64,000 nucleotides of DNA from Paenibacillus sp. PL2-23 (GCF_040834005.1 NZ_CP162129.1:3248001-3312000), one strand, 5' to 3'; shown: positions 42,261-50,763, numbered from the stretch's first letter. Notes: generated by a model not told the origin, from the sequence alone. Program-made: numbers and translations.

Positions 42261-42371
42261 GCTTATCTATTGAACATCAATGGTTGATCGCCAACTCCAA
42301 TGCCGCCATCACTACTCGCCTTCTGTTCTTAGGAGAGAGCCTCAGATAATCCCTAATGGATTGCGTTTTGA

Positions 42372-43283
42372 TCAGGGGCCGGGTGTCTTCATTTATGCGA
42401 TCAAGCTCAATCTCAGCTATATACGAAGCAACCCGCCTCTAGTAAAAACGCGTGCGGAGAAGTCAAACGTCAGCGTTACCGTTGTAAAACCTGCCAACAA
42501 ACCTTCAACGAACTCACAAACACTCCTCTTCAACGAACCAGAAGACCCCACGTGTGGGTTCGATTCATCGCATGCATGATTGAGGGCTATTCACTCAGAA
42601 AATGTGCCGAGCAATTACACAATGAAGTCACACATGTCACCTTGTTTTACTGGCGACATAAGATTCTTTCTGCCTTGAAGCAGGTTCCAACTGAAGCATT
42701 CCAGGACATCGTTGAAATGGACGAGACCTACTTTCTATACTCAGAAAAAGGCAAGCGGAAGATTGCTGACCGTAAACCCCGCAAACGAGGCGGCAAAGCC
42801 AAGTATCGTGGCATCAGTAAGGAACAAGTATGTGTCCTTGTCGCCCGTGACCGTCAGAAGATGACCTACTCTGGCGTTCTTGGACGTGGTCGCATTCAGA
42901 CAACGAAATTAGATGAGGCGATTGGCAGTTATTTATCCGATTCGAACGTGCTTTGTACGGATGCTTGGCGGGCATTTAGCTCTTATGCGAATGCAAAAGG
43001 CTTAGCTCATTACCGATTCAAGTCCGATGGGAAACAACGGGTGAAGGGCGTTTACCACATCCAAAACGTAAACAGCTATCATAGTCGTTTGAAGAAATGG
43101 ATGGACCGCTTCAATGGTGTTGCAACCAAATATTTGCAACATTATTTAGCTTGGTTCCGTTATATAGACAGCAAGGAATATGAGAATACTTCATCAAATA
43201 AGAAGAATATGTTGGTCCAATCGTGCTTGTTTACTGTTAATGACACGAATAAAAAGCTTCGGCTTTCTGCTTATTCTTGTTAA
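42372..43283 (+). pseudogene. IS1595-type (ISXO2-like) transposase, 5' end degraded
   Basis: The open frame encodes an IS1595-family transposase from its zinc ribbon (YRCKTCQQTFNELTNTPLQR) through the helical CMIEGYSLRKCAEQL and the catalytic core: Asp in DIVEMDETYF, Asp in LCTDAWRAF, and the HIQNVNSYHSRLKKWMDRFNG stretch holding the third residue. The frame is blocked upstream by a TGA at 42369-42371, and no ATG lies in frame before the ribbon. Only GTG 42552 or ATG 42576 could start it, inside the protein, so the N-terminus is lost. Clear terminal inverted repeats were not found. Confidence 0.82.
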
Positions 43284-43337
43284 GCTTTCGGCTATTATTA
43301 ATCCATTATGGATATTAAGTTACATGGAGGGATGATA

Positions 43338-43814
43338 ATGAAAATATGGTCGATTTCTATTTTTTTGCTATTAATTCTAATAGGTTGTACGAACAATGGT
43401 AAACTCACCGAAGAACCAGAAAACAAAAGCATCACGGGAGATGAACCTCCAAAAGCCATGATTCAGATTGGAAATCAACTGTACGAAACAAAACTTGGCT
43501 CATATTGCTGGACAAGTAGATGTGTGGATACAGCGGGTCCAACTGAAACGCTAAAAGACAAAAATCCGATTACTGTAAATCCTGGCGATGAAATTAATTT
43601 CGTGATGGAATATCAACCAAAACCAAACAAATTTCATCTCGAACAATTTAATGAAAACAAACAATCTGAAGTTGCGTTGAATAATAATGGTTTTAATGCA
43701 CCAGTACAAGAAGGAATATATTATTATTCCTATGGAACGTGGTGGATGGATGAAAAAGAAGCAAACGTATCCCGTGGGAGTGCCTTTTATGCATTTGTTA
43801 TCAAAGTAAATTAA
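43338..43814 (+). CDS. Small secreted lipoprotein of unknown function
   Basis: A 158-residue lipoprotein. The signal MKIWSISIFLLLILIGC ends in a lipobox, followed by a charged linker and a domain with ETKLGSYCWTSRCVDTAGP, NPGDEINFVMEYQPKPN and GIYYYSYGTWWMD. Very similar domain patterns occur in Bacillus lipoproteins of unknown role. The start follows GGAGGGATGATA. The gene is markedly AT-rich compared with its surroundings and sits beside a degraded transposase, so it was probably acquired. Confidence 0.8.
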   Translation: MKIWSISIFLLLILIGCTNNGKLTEEPENKSITGDEPPKAMIQIGNQLYETKLGSYCWTSRCVDTAGPTETLKDKNPITVNPGDEINFVMEYQPKPNKFHLEQFNENKQSEVALNNNGFNAPVQEGIYYYSYGTWWMDEKEANVSRGSAFYAFVIKVN

Positions 43815-43861
43815 ACGTTTCAAGTAAGCCTGTTCATCCTGAATGGGTACTATTGTTCAAT

Positions 43862-43892
43862 AAACCGCCTTTCAACCAAGGTGGTTTTCTTA
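43862..43892 (+). terminator. Terminator after the lipoprotein gene
   Basis: AAACCGCCTT pairs with AAGGTGGTTT (one G-T pair) around TCAACC and runs into a T-rich tail. Confidence 0.82.
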
Positions 43893-43928
43893 TTCTTAAA
43901 AATCAACATTGGAGTTTAACATAGCCAA

Positions 43929-44246
43929 ATGAATAATGATAAGTTGAGCGTATTGGAGAAAGAAATGGATTCGATTATAAAAAACATCATTGTTCAACTA
44001 AGGACAGAGAAATCTATCAGTAATAGTATGATTGATCAATTAATTAATCAACTTGATGAATTCAAAGCTATAATAAAGGATCAAGATCATATATCTCGCA
44101 CATTTGCAGGTAAATTGTTTTATTTATTTAGCACAATGGTTTTTGAGGCGAAATATATGCAATATGATCAAGATATTATGGATGTAATTTCCCAATTAAG
44201 AGTCTGTGTATTGAAAGTTTTTGATGAACAACAATTTCAGATCTAA
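43929..44246 (+). CDS. Hypothetical AT-rich gene
   Basis: A 105-residue, mostly helical, charged protein (MNNDKLSVLEKEMDSIIKN) with no recognised domain. No membrane segment or signal peptide is seen. Ribosome binding is weak: TTGGAG lies about 14 bases before the ATG. Base composition matches the neighbouring lipoprotein gene rather than the chromosome. It could be part of the same acquired fragment. Confidence 0.55.
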   Translation: MNNDKLSVLEKEMDSIIKNIIVQLRTEKSISNSMIDQLINQLDEFKAIIKDQDHISRTFAGKLFYLFSTMVFEAKYMQYDQDIMDVISQLRVCVLKVFDEQQFQI

Positions 44247-44466
44247 ACACGGGCCACGCGCAAGTGTAACAGCTTCATGTGGTTTTCATTTTGAGTGACG
44301 AAATAGCCCCCATCTAGCGATAGGAGCTGCTCGAAGAGATACATCATGACAGTCCCGATGGCGCTATGCAACGGTACGGTATGGCTTTGGCATCAGCGCC
44401 GTCACGATTGGCGTATTCGCGTCATGCCGCACAGTGTGAAGAACAATCATAGACGTTACGTCTTCC

Positions 44467-44673
44467 TTATACCGTTGCAGCAACCTCGTCTTCCCGCAAC
44501 GTCGCCATTGGGTGCAAATAGGAATGGTCAAATGAATGGCTTCAATGGATCGCCCTCCCGCACTTTGTTCGCCCAATCCGGGTTGACGAGTGCGCTCGTC
44601 CCCACGGCCACTAGGTCCGCATCGCCCTTCTCCAGCAAGGCTTCCGCTTTCTCCGGATCGCCAAGCTTGTTCT
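44467..44673 (-). pseudogene. C-terminal remnant of an Old Yellow Enzyme (NADH:flavin oxidoreductase)
   Basis: The minus strand encodes DPEKAEALLEKGDADLVAVG, SALVNPDWANKVREGDPLKPF and, after a one-base frame change near 44530, FDHSYLHPMATLREDE followed by a stop. This is the typical end of an OYE-type flavin oxidoreductase. The other 300 or so residues are absent; upstream the frame runs into unrelated sequence, so this is a truncated and frameshifted remnant. Confidence 0.78.
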
Positions 44674-45010
44674 GAATAAATATACTGCACTGTAGACCTT
44701 TCGTCGCCAAGATGCATACTCCTGAGTTTCTATCGCCTAGCACAGCCCAATTTTTAGAGCTCGAGGTCCACACGATGATGTACGAATTTACAAAAATGGA
44801 ATCAGCAGGACTGTCATCCGGCTCTTCATTGATGGCATCCCAATATTGACCACCGCTCAAATGAATCGGGAGATTAATCCAATTGTAATATCCGAATTCT
44901 TTGAAATAATAATGTTCCGGATCGGGGTCAACAACGGCTACAAGCACGTGGTCATCTTTAGATTCTCCAGCCAGAATCACAAGACTCTCCCAGAAATCAT
45001 CTGTCCCAAT
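44674..45010 (-). pseudogene. Unknown gene fragment interrupted by the TnpB element
   Basis: About 110 codons are open on the minus strand (FWESLVILAGESKDDHVLVA, VDPDPEHYYFKEFGYYNWIN, LPIHLSGGQYWDAINEEP). They read in frame from the insertion-element end at 45011 into the OYE tail at 44673. The fragment has no start of its own: its 5' part was cut off by the insertion. I do not recognise the family. The apparent 218-residue frame covering 44528-45184 is therefore a chimera of element, fragment and OYE tail. Confidence 0.6.
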
Positions 45011-45200
45011 TGAACACTCCCGCCACCTAAGAGGTGGAGGATTCTTGGGTTGTTGCTCCTCATGGAGCAAAGTCGTAGCGATATTTTTTTGAAATATCGT
45101 ACACCAAGCGATCCCTGTGGTTCCCACAGTTCCTATTTTATTCGTTACTGGGCCATGGCCTTTATGTTTTGTGCCGCATTCCAATCTCGGTCATGTGGCG
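45011..45200 (-). ncRNA. Probable omega-RNA of the TnpB element
   Basis: In this transposon group the guide RNA overlaps the 3' end of tnpB and finishes at the right end, with the guide taken from flanking DNA. Here the segment from the tnpB stop (45145) to 45011 is conserved-looking and ends in the CCACCTCTTAGGTGG hairpin and GAGTGTTCA. The guide would begin ATTGGGACAG in the flank. The 5' boundary is a guess. Confidence 0.6.
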
Positions 45201-46233
45201 TTTGGCAAGATACACATGTCCATCCCCGCACGCTCAAATCCCTCACTTCTGCTTGCTTGTACCCACAGACGTGACAGGTTTGGCTCGTTGGCGCAAATAC
45301 CGGTGTTTCCTTGATCGTTCGCCCATACCACTTGGCTTTGTAATGCAGTTGACGGCTCATTTCGCCCCAGGATGCATCTGCTATGTGTTTGGCGAGGTGT
45401 CGTTGTTTCATCATGTTTGCAATACGTAAGTCCTCGAGACAGATCGTTTGGTTTTCACGGATCCATTTCGTAGTCTGCTTATGCATCGCGTCTAATCGGC
45501 TATTTCGAATCCTTTCATGGATGAGGGCGACTTTTCTTTTCGCTTTAGACCAGTTACTTCCGCCTTGTTTCCTTCTTGCAAGGATGCGCTGCCATTTCGT
45601 GAGCAGCCGTTCATATCGCAACGTATATCTTGGATTATCCATTGCAGGACCTTCCGAAGGCACGGCAAGATACTTGATACCCACGTCAATACCGAGTATG
45701 CGGTCAGTTAAAGGAAGAGGCTGGATGTCGACCTCGCATACCAACGATACAAACCATTTGCCGCTTGGGGCTAGTCGTACGGTAGCGGATAGGATCCGGC
45801 CTTCGATCTCTCTTGACTTGGCATAGGGTACCCAGCCTAGCTTGGGAAGTTGCAGACGGTTTTCCTTCACAGCAATGTTCCCGTTCGTATATCGCGTCGT
45901 ATAGCTTTGTACGGGATGCTTGCGACTCTTGAAGCGAGGTAGATAATTCTGCTTGTTGAAGTGGCGCTGATATCCGTCAGCCAAGTTTCGCACAGCCGAC
46001 TGTAAGGCAATGCTGTCCACTTCTTTCAACCAAGACCACTCGCGCTTCATGTCAGGAAGCTGAGATGCACAGGCGTTATAAGACAAACCTTTGCCTGTAA
46101 CCTGATAGGTATGCCTCCATTTTGCTAGGAGGTGGTTGAACACAAAACGGCAGCAACCCAATGTTTTGCGCAATTGCATGATTTGTACATGACTAGGATA
46201 GATCCGAAATTTGAAGGCTTTATGCTGGAGCAT
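45145..46233 (-). CDS. tnpB: RNA-guided endonuclease TnpB
   Basis: TnpB is an RNA-guided DNA nuclease of IS200/IS605 elements that helps keep the element in place. The 362-residue protein begins MLQHKAFKFRIYPSHVQ and appears intact. RuvC residues are Asp in LGIDVGIKYLAVPS, Glu in TICLEDLRIANMM and Asp in HDRDWNAAQNI; the zinc finger is CHVCGYKQAEV ... WTCVSCQ. The frame is open 33 codons further upstream, but family start and length favour 46233. No transposase tnpA accompanies it. Confidence 0.9.
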   Translation of the reverse strand: MLQHKAFKFRIYPSHVQIMQLRKTLGCCRFVFNHLLAKWRHTYQVTGKGLSYNACASQLPDMKREWSWLKEVDSIALQSAVRNLADGYQRHFNKQNYLPRFKSRKHPVQSYTTRYTNGNIAVKENRLQLPKLGWVPYAKSREIEGRILSATVRLAPSGKWFVSLVCEVDIQPLPLTDRILGIDVGIKYLAVPSEGPAMDNPRYTLRYERLLTKWQRILARRKQGGSNWSKAKRKVALIHERIRNSRLDAMHKQTTKWIRENQTICLEDLRIANMMKQRHLAKHIADASWGEMSRQLHYKAKWYGRTIKETPVFAPTSQTCHVCGYKQAEVRDLSVRGWTCVSCQTPHDRDWNAAQNIKAMAQ

Positions 46234-46398
46234 CGTCTGATTCGTCACCTCGCTGCAAAAGAGATGAATGTAACTTATTCCAATTATAGCACAAATGTTC
46301 GCATTTATCCACAAACAAAATTCCCGATTCATCCCCTGGCTACGCTCTCACTTCGTGAGTAAGGTGGCTTAGAGGCAGGGGTATTCTCGGTGTCTATG

Positions 46399-47170
46399 AT
46401 AAATCAAAATTATAAAAGAAAAAATGGTTAAAGCATGGCCTGAATACTTGATCAGGCAGTTTCTTTTCACCGTTAATCATCTCATGTATACCATTCCTCA
46501 TCTGCCCGAAACTCGCCTTTGTTTTGCAACCTATATCTCTGATACATTTTAACTCCCCTCCTCTGCGGATGGACGGCATCATTCACAAAACCTCACCATT
46601 AATCACATCCATGTCCCAATGCCCCCAAAGCTCCTTTTCGGAGATATTGCTGCGCCCGCCATTCGAGCTCAGCATTACAGCTGCACCAAAATACTCCCGG
46701 CAACCTTGTTGCGGGGATTCCTGTAACGTGTTGACGTTCTTTCGGATCGTCATAGCTACTAGCCGAATATAAGAATGGCCTGCAGAACCTGCAGTTATTT
46801 GGAAGCCCCATCAACATTTCAAGGAGATTACCTGCAGAACCTGCAGGTATATTGGGGTCAAAGGGCTCATTCCCCCAAAATCCATGTATTTACATGTACC
46901 TTTTGCAGTTATCGTTGGCCACAAGGAACCTTTCACCAAAATAACTGTACTTTCTGCATGTCGAGCATGAATCGGCTGGAAAGCCGTGCTTCCATACGGG
47001 CATACAGGGCTGCGCATTCGCAGGCTTCACTCGTCGTGAGCATTCTTCTGTTTAACTGATCTGGATTCAGCGCGATAGCGGTAATTTCCCCTTGTGCATT
47101 GCAGTTATACCCGGACAAGCGTGCTGAAGATGTAATGATTCCCAAACATAACTTTTGTATAAAACACCCC
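46399..47170. other. Scrap region without a convincing gene
   Basis: Several short frames exist on both strands, but none has both a ribosome binding site and recognisable protein. On the minus strand GGAGGGGAGTTAAA precedes an ATG near 46551 whose frame (MYQRYRLQNKGEFRADEEW) stops after about 21 codons, compatible with the 5' stub of a broken gene. Two palindromic direct repeats lie at 46779-46794 and 46831-46847. Confidence 0.5.
46779..46847. repeat. Two direct copies of a palindromic CCTGCAGAACCTGCAG element
   Basis: CCTGCAGAACCTGCAG occurs at 46779-46794 and again, with one more paired base, at 46831-46847, 52 bp apart. Each copy is itself an inverted repeat (CTGCAG-AAC-CTGCAG). TGCAGTTAT recurs three times nearby. 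Function is unknown. Confidence 0.7.
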
Positions 47171-47178
47171 TTGCGCGG

Positions 47179-47190
47179 GAACAATTGTTC
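47179..47190. promoter_or_regulatory. LexA (SOS) box 1
   Basis: GAACAATTGTTC, flanked by G on both sides, matches the Gram-positive LexA consensus CGAACRNRYGTTYG. It overlaps the presumed promoter (TTGCGC at 47171 and TAATAT at 47195) of the UvrX operon. Confidence 0.85.
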
Positions 47191-47207
47191 GTATTAATAT
47201 TAAATAA

Positions 47208-47219
47208 GAACAAATGTTC
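47208..47219. promoter_or_regulatory. LexA (SOS) box 2
   Basis: GAACAAATGTTC, 29 bp from box 1 and 16 bp upstream of the first start codon. Tandem boxes suggest tight repression until DNA damage. Confidence 0.82.
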
Positions 47220-47235
47220 TGAGGAGTGATGAAGG

Positions 47236-47445
47236 ATGTCAACCGATCAATGGATTGTCCGAAGAGCGATGATCGCCCGCCCGGGTCATCAAGAGCAGCA
47301 TGTCAGTCAGCGTGTAATCCGTGCCCTGCAGCACAGAAACGGCATCTTCCATGCACATGCATACCCTGCGGCCAAGCGCGTGCCGTATGGATTCCGAGCA
47401 GCGCCTGCGTCTGCCGGCGGGCCCCTGGGCAGCTATGTCTTCTGA
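47236..47445 (+). CDS. Small SOS-operon protein of unknown function
   Basis: A 69-residue basic protein (MSTDQWIVRRAMIARPGHQE) rich in Arg, His, Ala and Pro. The ATG follows GGAGTGATGAAGG, the best ribosome binding site of the operon, and lies directly behind the two LexA boxes. Its stop overlaps the uvrX start by 11 bases, which suggests translational coupling. I recognise no family. It could be only a leader peptide, but its length and coupling argue for a product. Confidence 0.6.
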   Translation: MSTDQWIVRRAMIARPGHQEQHVSQRVIRALQHRNGIFHAHAYPAAKRVPYGFRAAPASAGGPLGSYVF

Positions 47446-48694
47446 ACGCTCCATTCTGCTGGTCGACGGGCAATCCTTCTATGCGTCCGTCGAGAAGGCG
47501 GCGCATCCCGAATTCAAGGATATGCCGGTAGCTGTGGGGGATCCGGAGCGTCGCAGCGGTATCATATTGGCAGCATGTCCAATAGCGAAGGCCCATGGCG
47601 TGACAACGGCTAGCCGCGTATTTGAAGCGCAAGCGGCATGCAAGGACCTCGTCATTATTAAGCCGCGGATGCAGCGCTATATTACGGTATCGCTTTTAAT
47701 TACGGAAATTTATGAAGCCATCACCCCTCTCGTGGAGCCCTACAGCATCGATGAGCAGTTTCTGGACGTGACGGGAAGCGCCAATATGTTCGGCTCTGCC
47801 GAAGAGGTGGCGCGCCAGATTCAACAGCGAGTCATGCTGTCGACGGGCGTCTGGAGCCGCGTTGGAATAGGCCCCACCAAGGTGCTGGCCAAAACCGCAA
47901 CGGACAATTTCGCCAAGCGGCATCCCGACGGCATATACCGGCTGGACTACAGCAATATCGAGCAGGAGCTATGGCCGCTGCCTATCCAGAAGATGTTTAT
48001 GGTGGCCTCCAGGATGACCAGACGGTTCTTGATGTGGGGCATTCAGACAATTGGCGATATCGCCCGGATGGAATTGCCGGATTTCAAGCGATTAATGCGG
48101 CGCATGATGGGCAAGCAATCGGACATCCAGGCCGAATATTATTGGCAGACCGCCCGGGGCATCGATCCAAGTCCCGTTATGCCCTCCATTAGAGGGGCGC
48201 TCCAATCCGTGAGCCACGGGAAGGCGCTTCGCGCTTCGCTCTACACGAGAAAAGCCGATATTGAGGTTGTCATTCTGGAATTATGCGCGGAGGTTTGCCG
48301 CCGCGCCCGCCGTATCGGCATTCAGGGAAGGGTTGTCTCGCTGGGCCTGGGAGAAACAGACGGGCTGCACGCCCATACCTTTGGCCGTCAGCTGACTTTG
48401 CCGTATCCGACCAATCTGACGCGTGAGCTGCAAGCAGCGGTTCTGCGCCTGTTTAACGAGCACTGGAGAGGGATGCCAGTGAGCTATATAACGATTGCGC
48501 TCACACAGCTCGTCAGAGATGATGTGCAGTATCTGGACCTGTTCACAGATCGCGCCAAGACGTATGACCTGGAGCGCGCAATGGATGGAATTAAGGATCG
48601 TTACGGCGATACCGCGATACTGCGAGCATCGTCTCTGCTGGAAGCCGGGATTGCCCGTGAGCGAGCTACGCAGATCGGAGGCCATTACAAATGA
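47435..48694 (+). CDS. uvrX: Y-family DNA polymerase, UvrX/YqjW type
   Basis: A translesion polymerase of about 419 residues, the same length as Bacillus UvrX. Catalytic motifs: LLVDGQSFYASVEKA (Asp), YSIDEQFLDVTGS (Asp-Glu), then the thumb helix-hairpin-helix (GIQTIGDIARM) and a little-finger domain. The start MSSERS was chosen over upstream in-frame ATGs because they lack ribosome binding sites and it overlaps the end of the small SOS gene. LexA boxes predict damage induction. Confidence 0.9.
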   Translation: MSSERSILLVDGQSFYASVEKAAHPEFKDMPVAVGDPERRSGIILAACPIAKAHGVTTASRVFEAQAACKDLVIIKPRMQRYITVSLLITEIYEAITPLVEPYSIDEQFLDVTGSANMFGSAEEVARQIQQRVMLSTGVWSRVGIGPTKVLAKTATDNFAKRHPDGIYRLDYSNIEQELWPLPIQKMFMVASRMTRRFLMWGIQTIGDIARMELPDFKRLMRRMMGKQSDIQAEYYWQTARGIDPSPVMPSIRGALQSVSHGKALRASLYTRKADIEVVILELCAEVCRRARRIGIQGRVVSLGLGETDGLHAHTFGRQLTLPYPTNLTRELQAAVLRLFNEHWRGMPVSYITIALTQLVRDDVQYLDLFTDRAKTYDLERAMDGIKDRYGDTAILRASSLLEAGIARERATQIGGHYK

Positions 48695-49158
48695 GCAAAT
48701 TAGATGGTAATAACCGATGGGGAGGCAAGATGCTAATGACGGAGCATCAGCAACAATATGATAACCGGAGTCAGCCGAAGCTGACGGGACGGCCGACCAA
48801 GGAAGAGCTGGAGATGGTTCGAGATTTCATTACCTACCCCCATATCATTCATATGATTCAGAAGAGCCAGGAGGACGTGGAACTCGTTCATATTACCTTG
48901 AAAGGCGTCCTTATGAGATGTCTCGAATATTTGCTGTTCAAGGCATCCAACGACTTCTATTCCCTGAAGCGCGAGCTGAAATCCAGAAACATTAAAGTGG
49001 TTGAAGACGAGACAAACGACGGCATTCTGTACTATCGCTACTTCTGCAGAGGATACGAGGACAAATTCGGAATCGTCAAAGAGACGCTTCGCACCGAAAT
49101 CATCCAACGCATGACTCGTTATACCTCTGAGATTGGCCAACGGTTTGGCGAGAGATGA
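48691..49158 (+). CDS. YolD-like protein with an extra C-terminal domain
   Basis: A 155-residue protein whose start (MSKLDGNNRWGGKMLMTEHQ) matches the YolD-like family found next to UvrX/YqjW polymerases. From about residue 35 it departs from YolD: RPTKEELEMVRDFITYPHII is followed by helical sequence and YYRYFCRGYEDKFGI. The ATG overlaps the uvrX stop by four bases, so it belongs to the SOS operon. A role as polymerase accessory factor is inferred from the gene pairing. Confidence 0.7.
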   Translation: MSKLDGNNRWGGKMLMTEHQQQYDNRSQPKLTGRPTKEELEMVRDFITYPHIIHMIQKSQEDVELVHITLKGVLMRCLEYLLFKASNDFYSLKRELKSRNIKVVEDETNDGILYYRYFCRGYEDKFGIVKETLRTEIIQRMTRYTSEIGQRFGER

Positions 49159-49197
49159 TCAGAAGCCCGCGCTTCTGCAAGCAAGCTGCTGCATCGC

Positions 49198-50574
49198 TCA
49201 CACCCTCCCATCGCCCGCCTCCCATCCCTCTCCGGGCTTCTCGCCCCGCTGAGAGGCAAGAACTGCAAGCTCCAGCTTGCTGAGCATCAGACCATATTCA
49301 TTCGTAATCTCAAAGCTTCGGGGAAGCGGCAGCTCGCGGAAATAGCGGGCCACCTGGTCAACCTTCTGGAACCAATCCCCAGGCTCGACCGGGTCCATGG
49401 GGTGATCCTTCCACGCTGATGGAAGCAGCGGGCTGTAGATCCGATCAGCGCCGGGCTTCAGCCGGCCGCCAAGCAGCTTCTCTTCGTAGACGCGCTTCGG
49501 CGCTCCACGACGAACGCCCTCGAACAGATGCGGCGCATAATCGCTGCGCGAGCCGGTATGCTTCACCGCGGCAGCGAAGCTTCTAGCCCCTTCGAATACC
49601 GCCGGCACGCCGAACAGCATGGCATACAGCCGCTTGCCGAATTCAATTCGCTCCTCCAGATCGCGGAAGCTCTCCAGAATCAGACCGGCCAGACGCAGCT
49701 CTCCGCATCCGCCGTGCTCCTTATCCTCGCTCCCATAAGGGAAGAAGACGCCGTTCAGCTGCAGGAGCGACTGCAGGCCGAAGAAGAGTGTGTGCAGGAC
49801 CCGCTGGTCGAAATACGGGCTCTGGACAACGCGCCCCTCGATGAAATGCTGTTCGTTCACAATCAGGGATGTCGTCAGCAGGGCGGAATCCCGTTCTCTC
49901 CAGAACTGCTTCCACACAGGCGTCATAAACCGCGACACGCCGAAGGCCGGCAGCAAATGAAACAGACTGCGGCCCAGGCTCCGGCTCCACTGGTAAAGCA
50001 GCAGCTGTGGATAAGCGTCTGCAAATATAAGACTGTTGGCCCGTTCCAGGAACAGGAACACATCCCGCCGCTGATGATCCGCAAGAAGCCTCGGGAGCCA
50101 TTCCCCTTGCAGGTCCGTCATGTTCCAGCCGCCGTTGCGCGACACCAGATGCGCGAGCAATGCCCAGTGCAGCTCCGGCGAGTGAAAATATACGTTCCGA
50201 TACGCTTCCGTCCGCGTCACATTGTTGCGATTCGCTTCGGCGGTATCTTTACGAATCCGCTCAATCAGCATCCGCTCGTCCGGCGACCAGGCTGGAGCCT
50301 CAGGCTCGCCTGAAGCTGGGGCGGAAGTGTCTGCATCATCAGCGGAGACTGCCTCAAGCTTCAGCCAAGCCTCCTTCAGCTTCACAACGGACCCGTCCGG
50401 GAGCGACAGGGGCTCCGCTTTCTCCAGCATGTCATGGGACGCGTTCATCGCCTTCCATTTTCCCGTCGCATAGGCCAGCGCCTCGCCGGGCAGCGCCAGC
50501 AAATGACTGAACCATCCCCCAAGCCCGGAGCGCTCCTCCCCTTTGGGCCGATCATCCGCGTTATCTTCTGTCAT
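49198..50574 (-). CDS. DUF2515 (YppC-like) family protein
   Basis: A 458-residue soluble protein. The N-terminal 100 residues are low-complexity and charged; the rest matches DUF2515/YppC by RIRKDTAEANRNNVTRTEAY, FHSPELHWALLAHLVSRNGGWNMTDLQGEWL and FLERANSLIFADAYPQLLLY. Its function is unknown. The ATG at 50574 follows GGGGGAGCAACA; the GTG six codons upstream was not used. It is convergent with the SOS operon. Confidence 0.78.
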   Translation of the reverse strand: MTEDNADDRPKGEERSGLGGWFSHLLALPGEALAYATGKWKAMNASHDMLEKAEPLSLPDGSVVKLKEAWLKLEAVSADDADTSAPASGEPEAPAWSPDERMLIERIRKDTAEANRNNVTRTEAYRNVYFHSPELHWALLAHLVSRNGGWNMTDLQGEWLPRLLADHQRRDVFLFLERANSLIFADAYPQLLLYQWSRSLGRSLFHLLPAFGVSRFMTPVWKQFWRERDSALLTTSLIVNEQHFIEGRVVQSPYFDQRVLHTLFFGLQSLLQLNGVFFPYGSEDKEHGGCGELRLAGLILESFRDLEERIEFGKRLYAMLFGVPAVFEGARSFAAAVKHTGSRSDYAPHLFEGVRRGAPKRVYEEKLLGGRLKPGADRIYSPLLPSAWKDHPMDPVEPGDWFQKVDQVARYFRELPLPRSFEITNEYGLMLSKLELAVLASQRGEKPGEGWEAGDGRV

Positions 50575-50763
50575 TGTTGCTCCCCCTTTCACCTGACACC
50601 CGCATGCTTACCATTATTTGCAAATGACAAGTCCGTCATACGAAGCAGACCTTCACAGGCGCCATACCGTACCGTATGCCGCAGCCATATCGCTTGCCTC
50701 TCGCTTCGCGCGGATGAGAAAGTTATAATGGTTACAAACTTGAGGAAAGGGGCAAAGGCCTGG

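Larger units (their letters stand above)
45011..46398 (-). mobile_element. tnpB-only IS200/IS605-type (IS1341-like) element
   Basis: An approximately 1.39-kb element with one gene, tnpB, and no tnpA. The right end is a CCACCT/AGGTGG hairpin followed by GGGAGTGTTCA, the usual right-end form of this group. The left end has an imperfect CCCCTGCC ... CCAGGGG hairpin with an inner CTCAC/GTGAG stem (46332-46384). TTTAT and TTGAT lie immediately outside the inferred left end on the minus strand and are candidate target/TAM sequences. The exact left boundary (46398) is inferred. Confidence 0.8.

Noticed and set aside
42280-42579. 99-codon frame before the IS1595 transposase
   Set aside because: Its reading frame differs from the transposase zinc ribbon found in the same DNA. 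It is a by-product of the degraded 5' end.
44246-44466. Short minus-strand frames (for example MMYLFEQLLSLDGGYFV)
   Set aside because: No family is recognised and there is no clean start. Treated as debris of the degraded zone.
44346-44675. 110-codon plus-strand frame over the OYE remnant
   Set aside because: It is opposite to recognisable OYE residues and lacks its own signals.
46775-47059. 94-codon plus-strand frame with several CxxC pairs
   Set aside because: No ribosome binding site is present, and the cysteine pairs derive from the TGCAG-rich repeats. It looks accidental.
50434-50763. N-terminal extension of the SRAP protein
   Set aside because: The catalytic Cys must be residue 2, which fixes the start at 50764.
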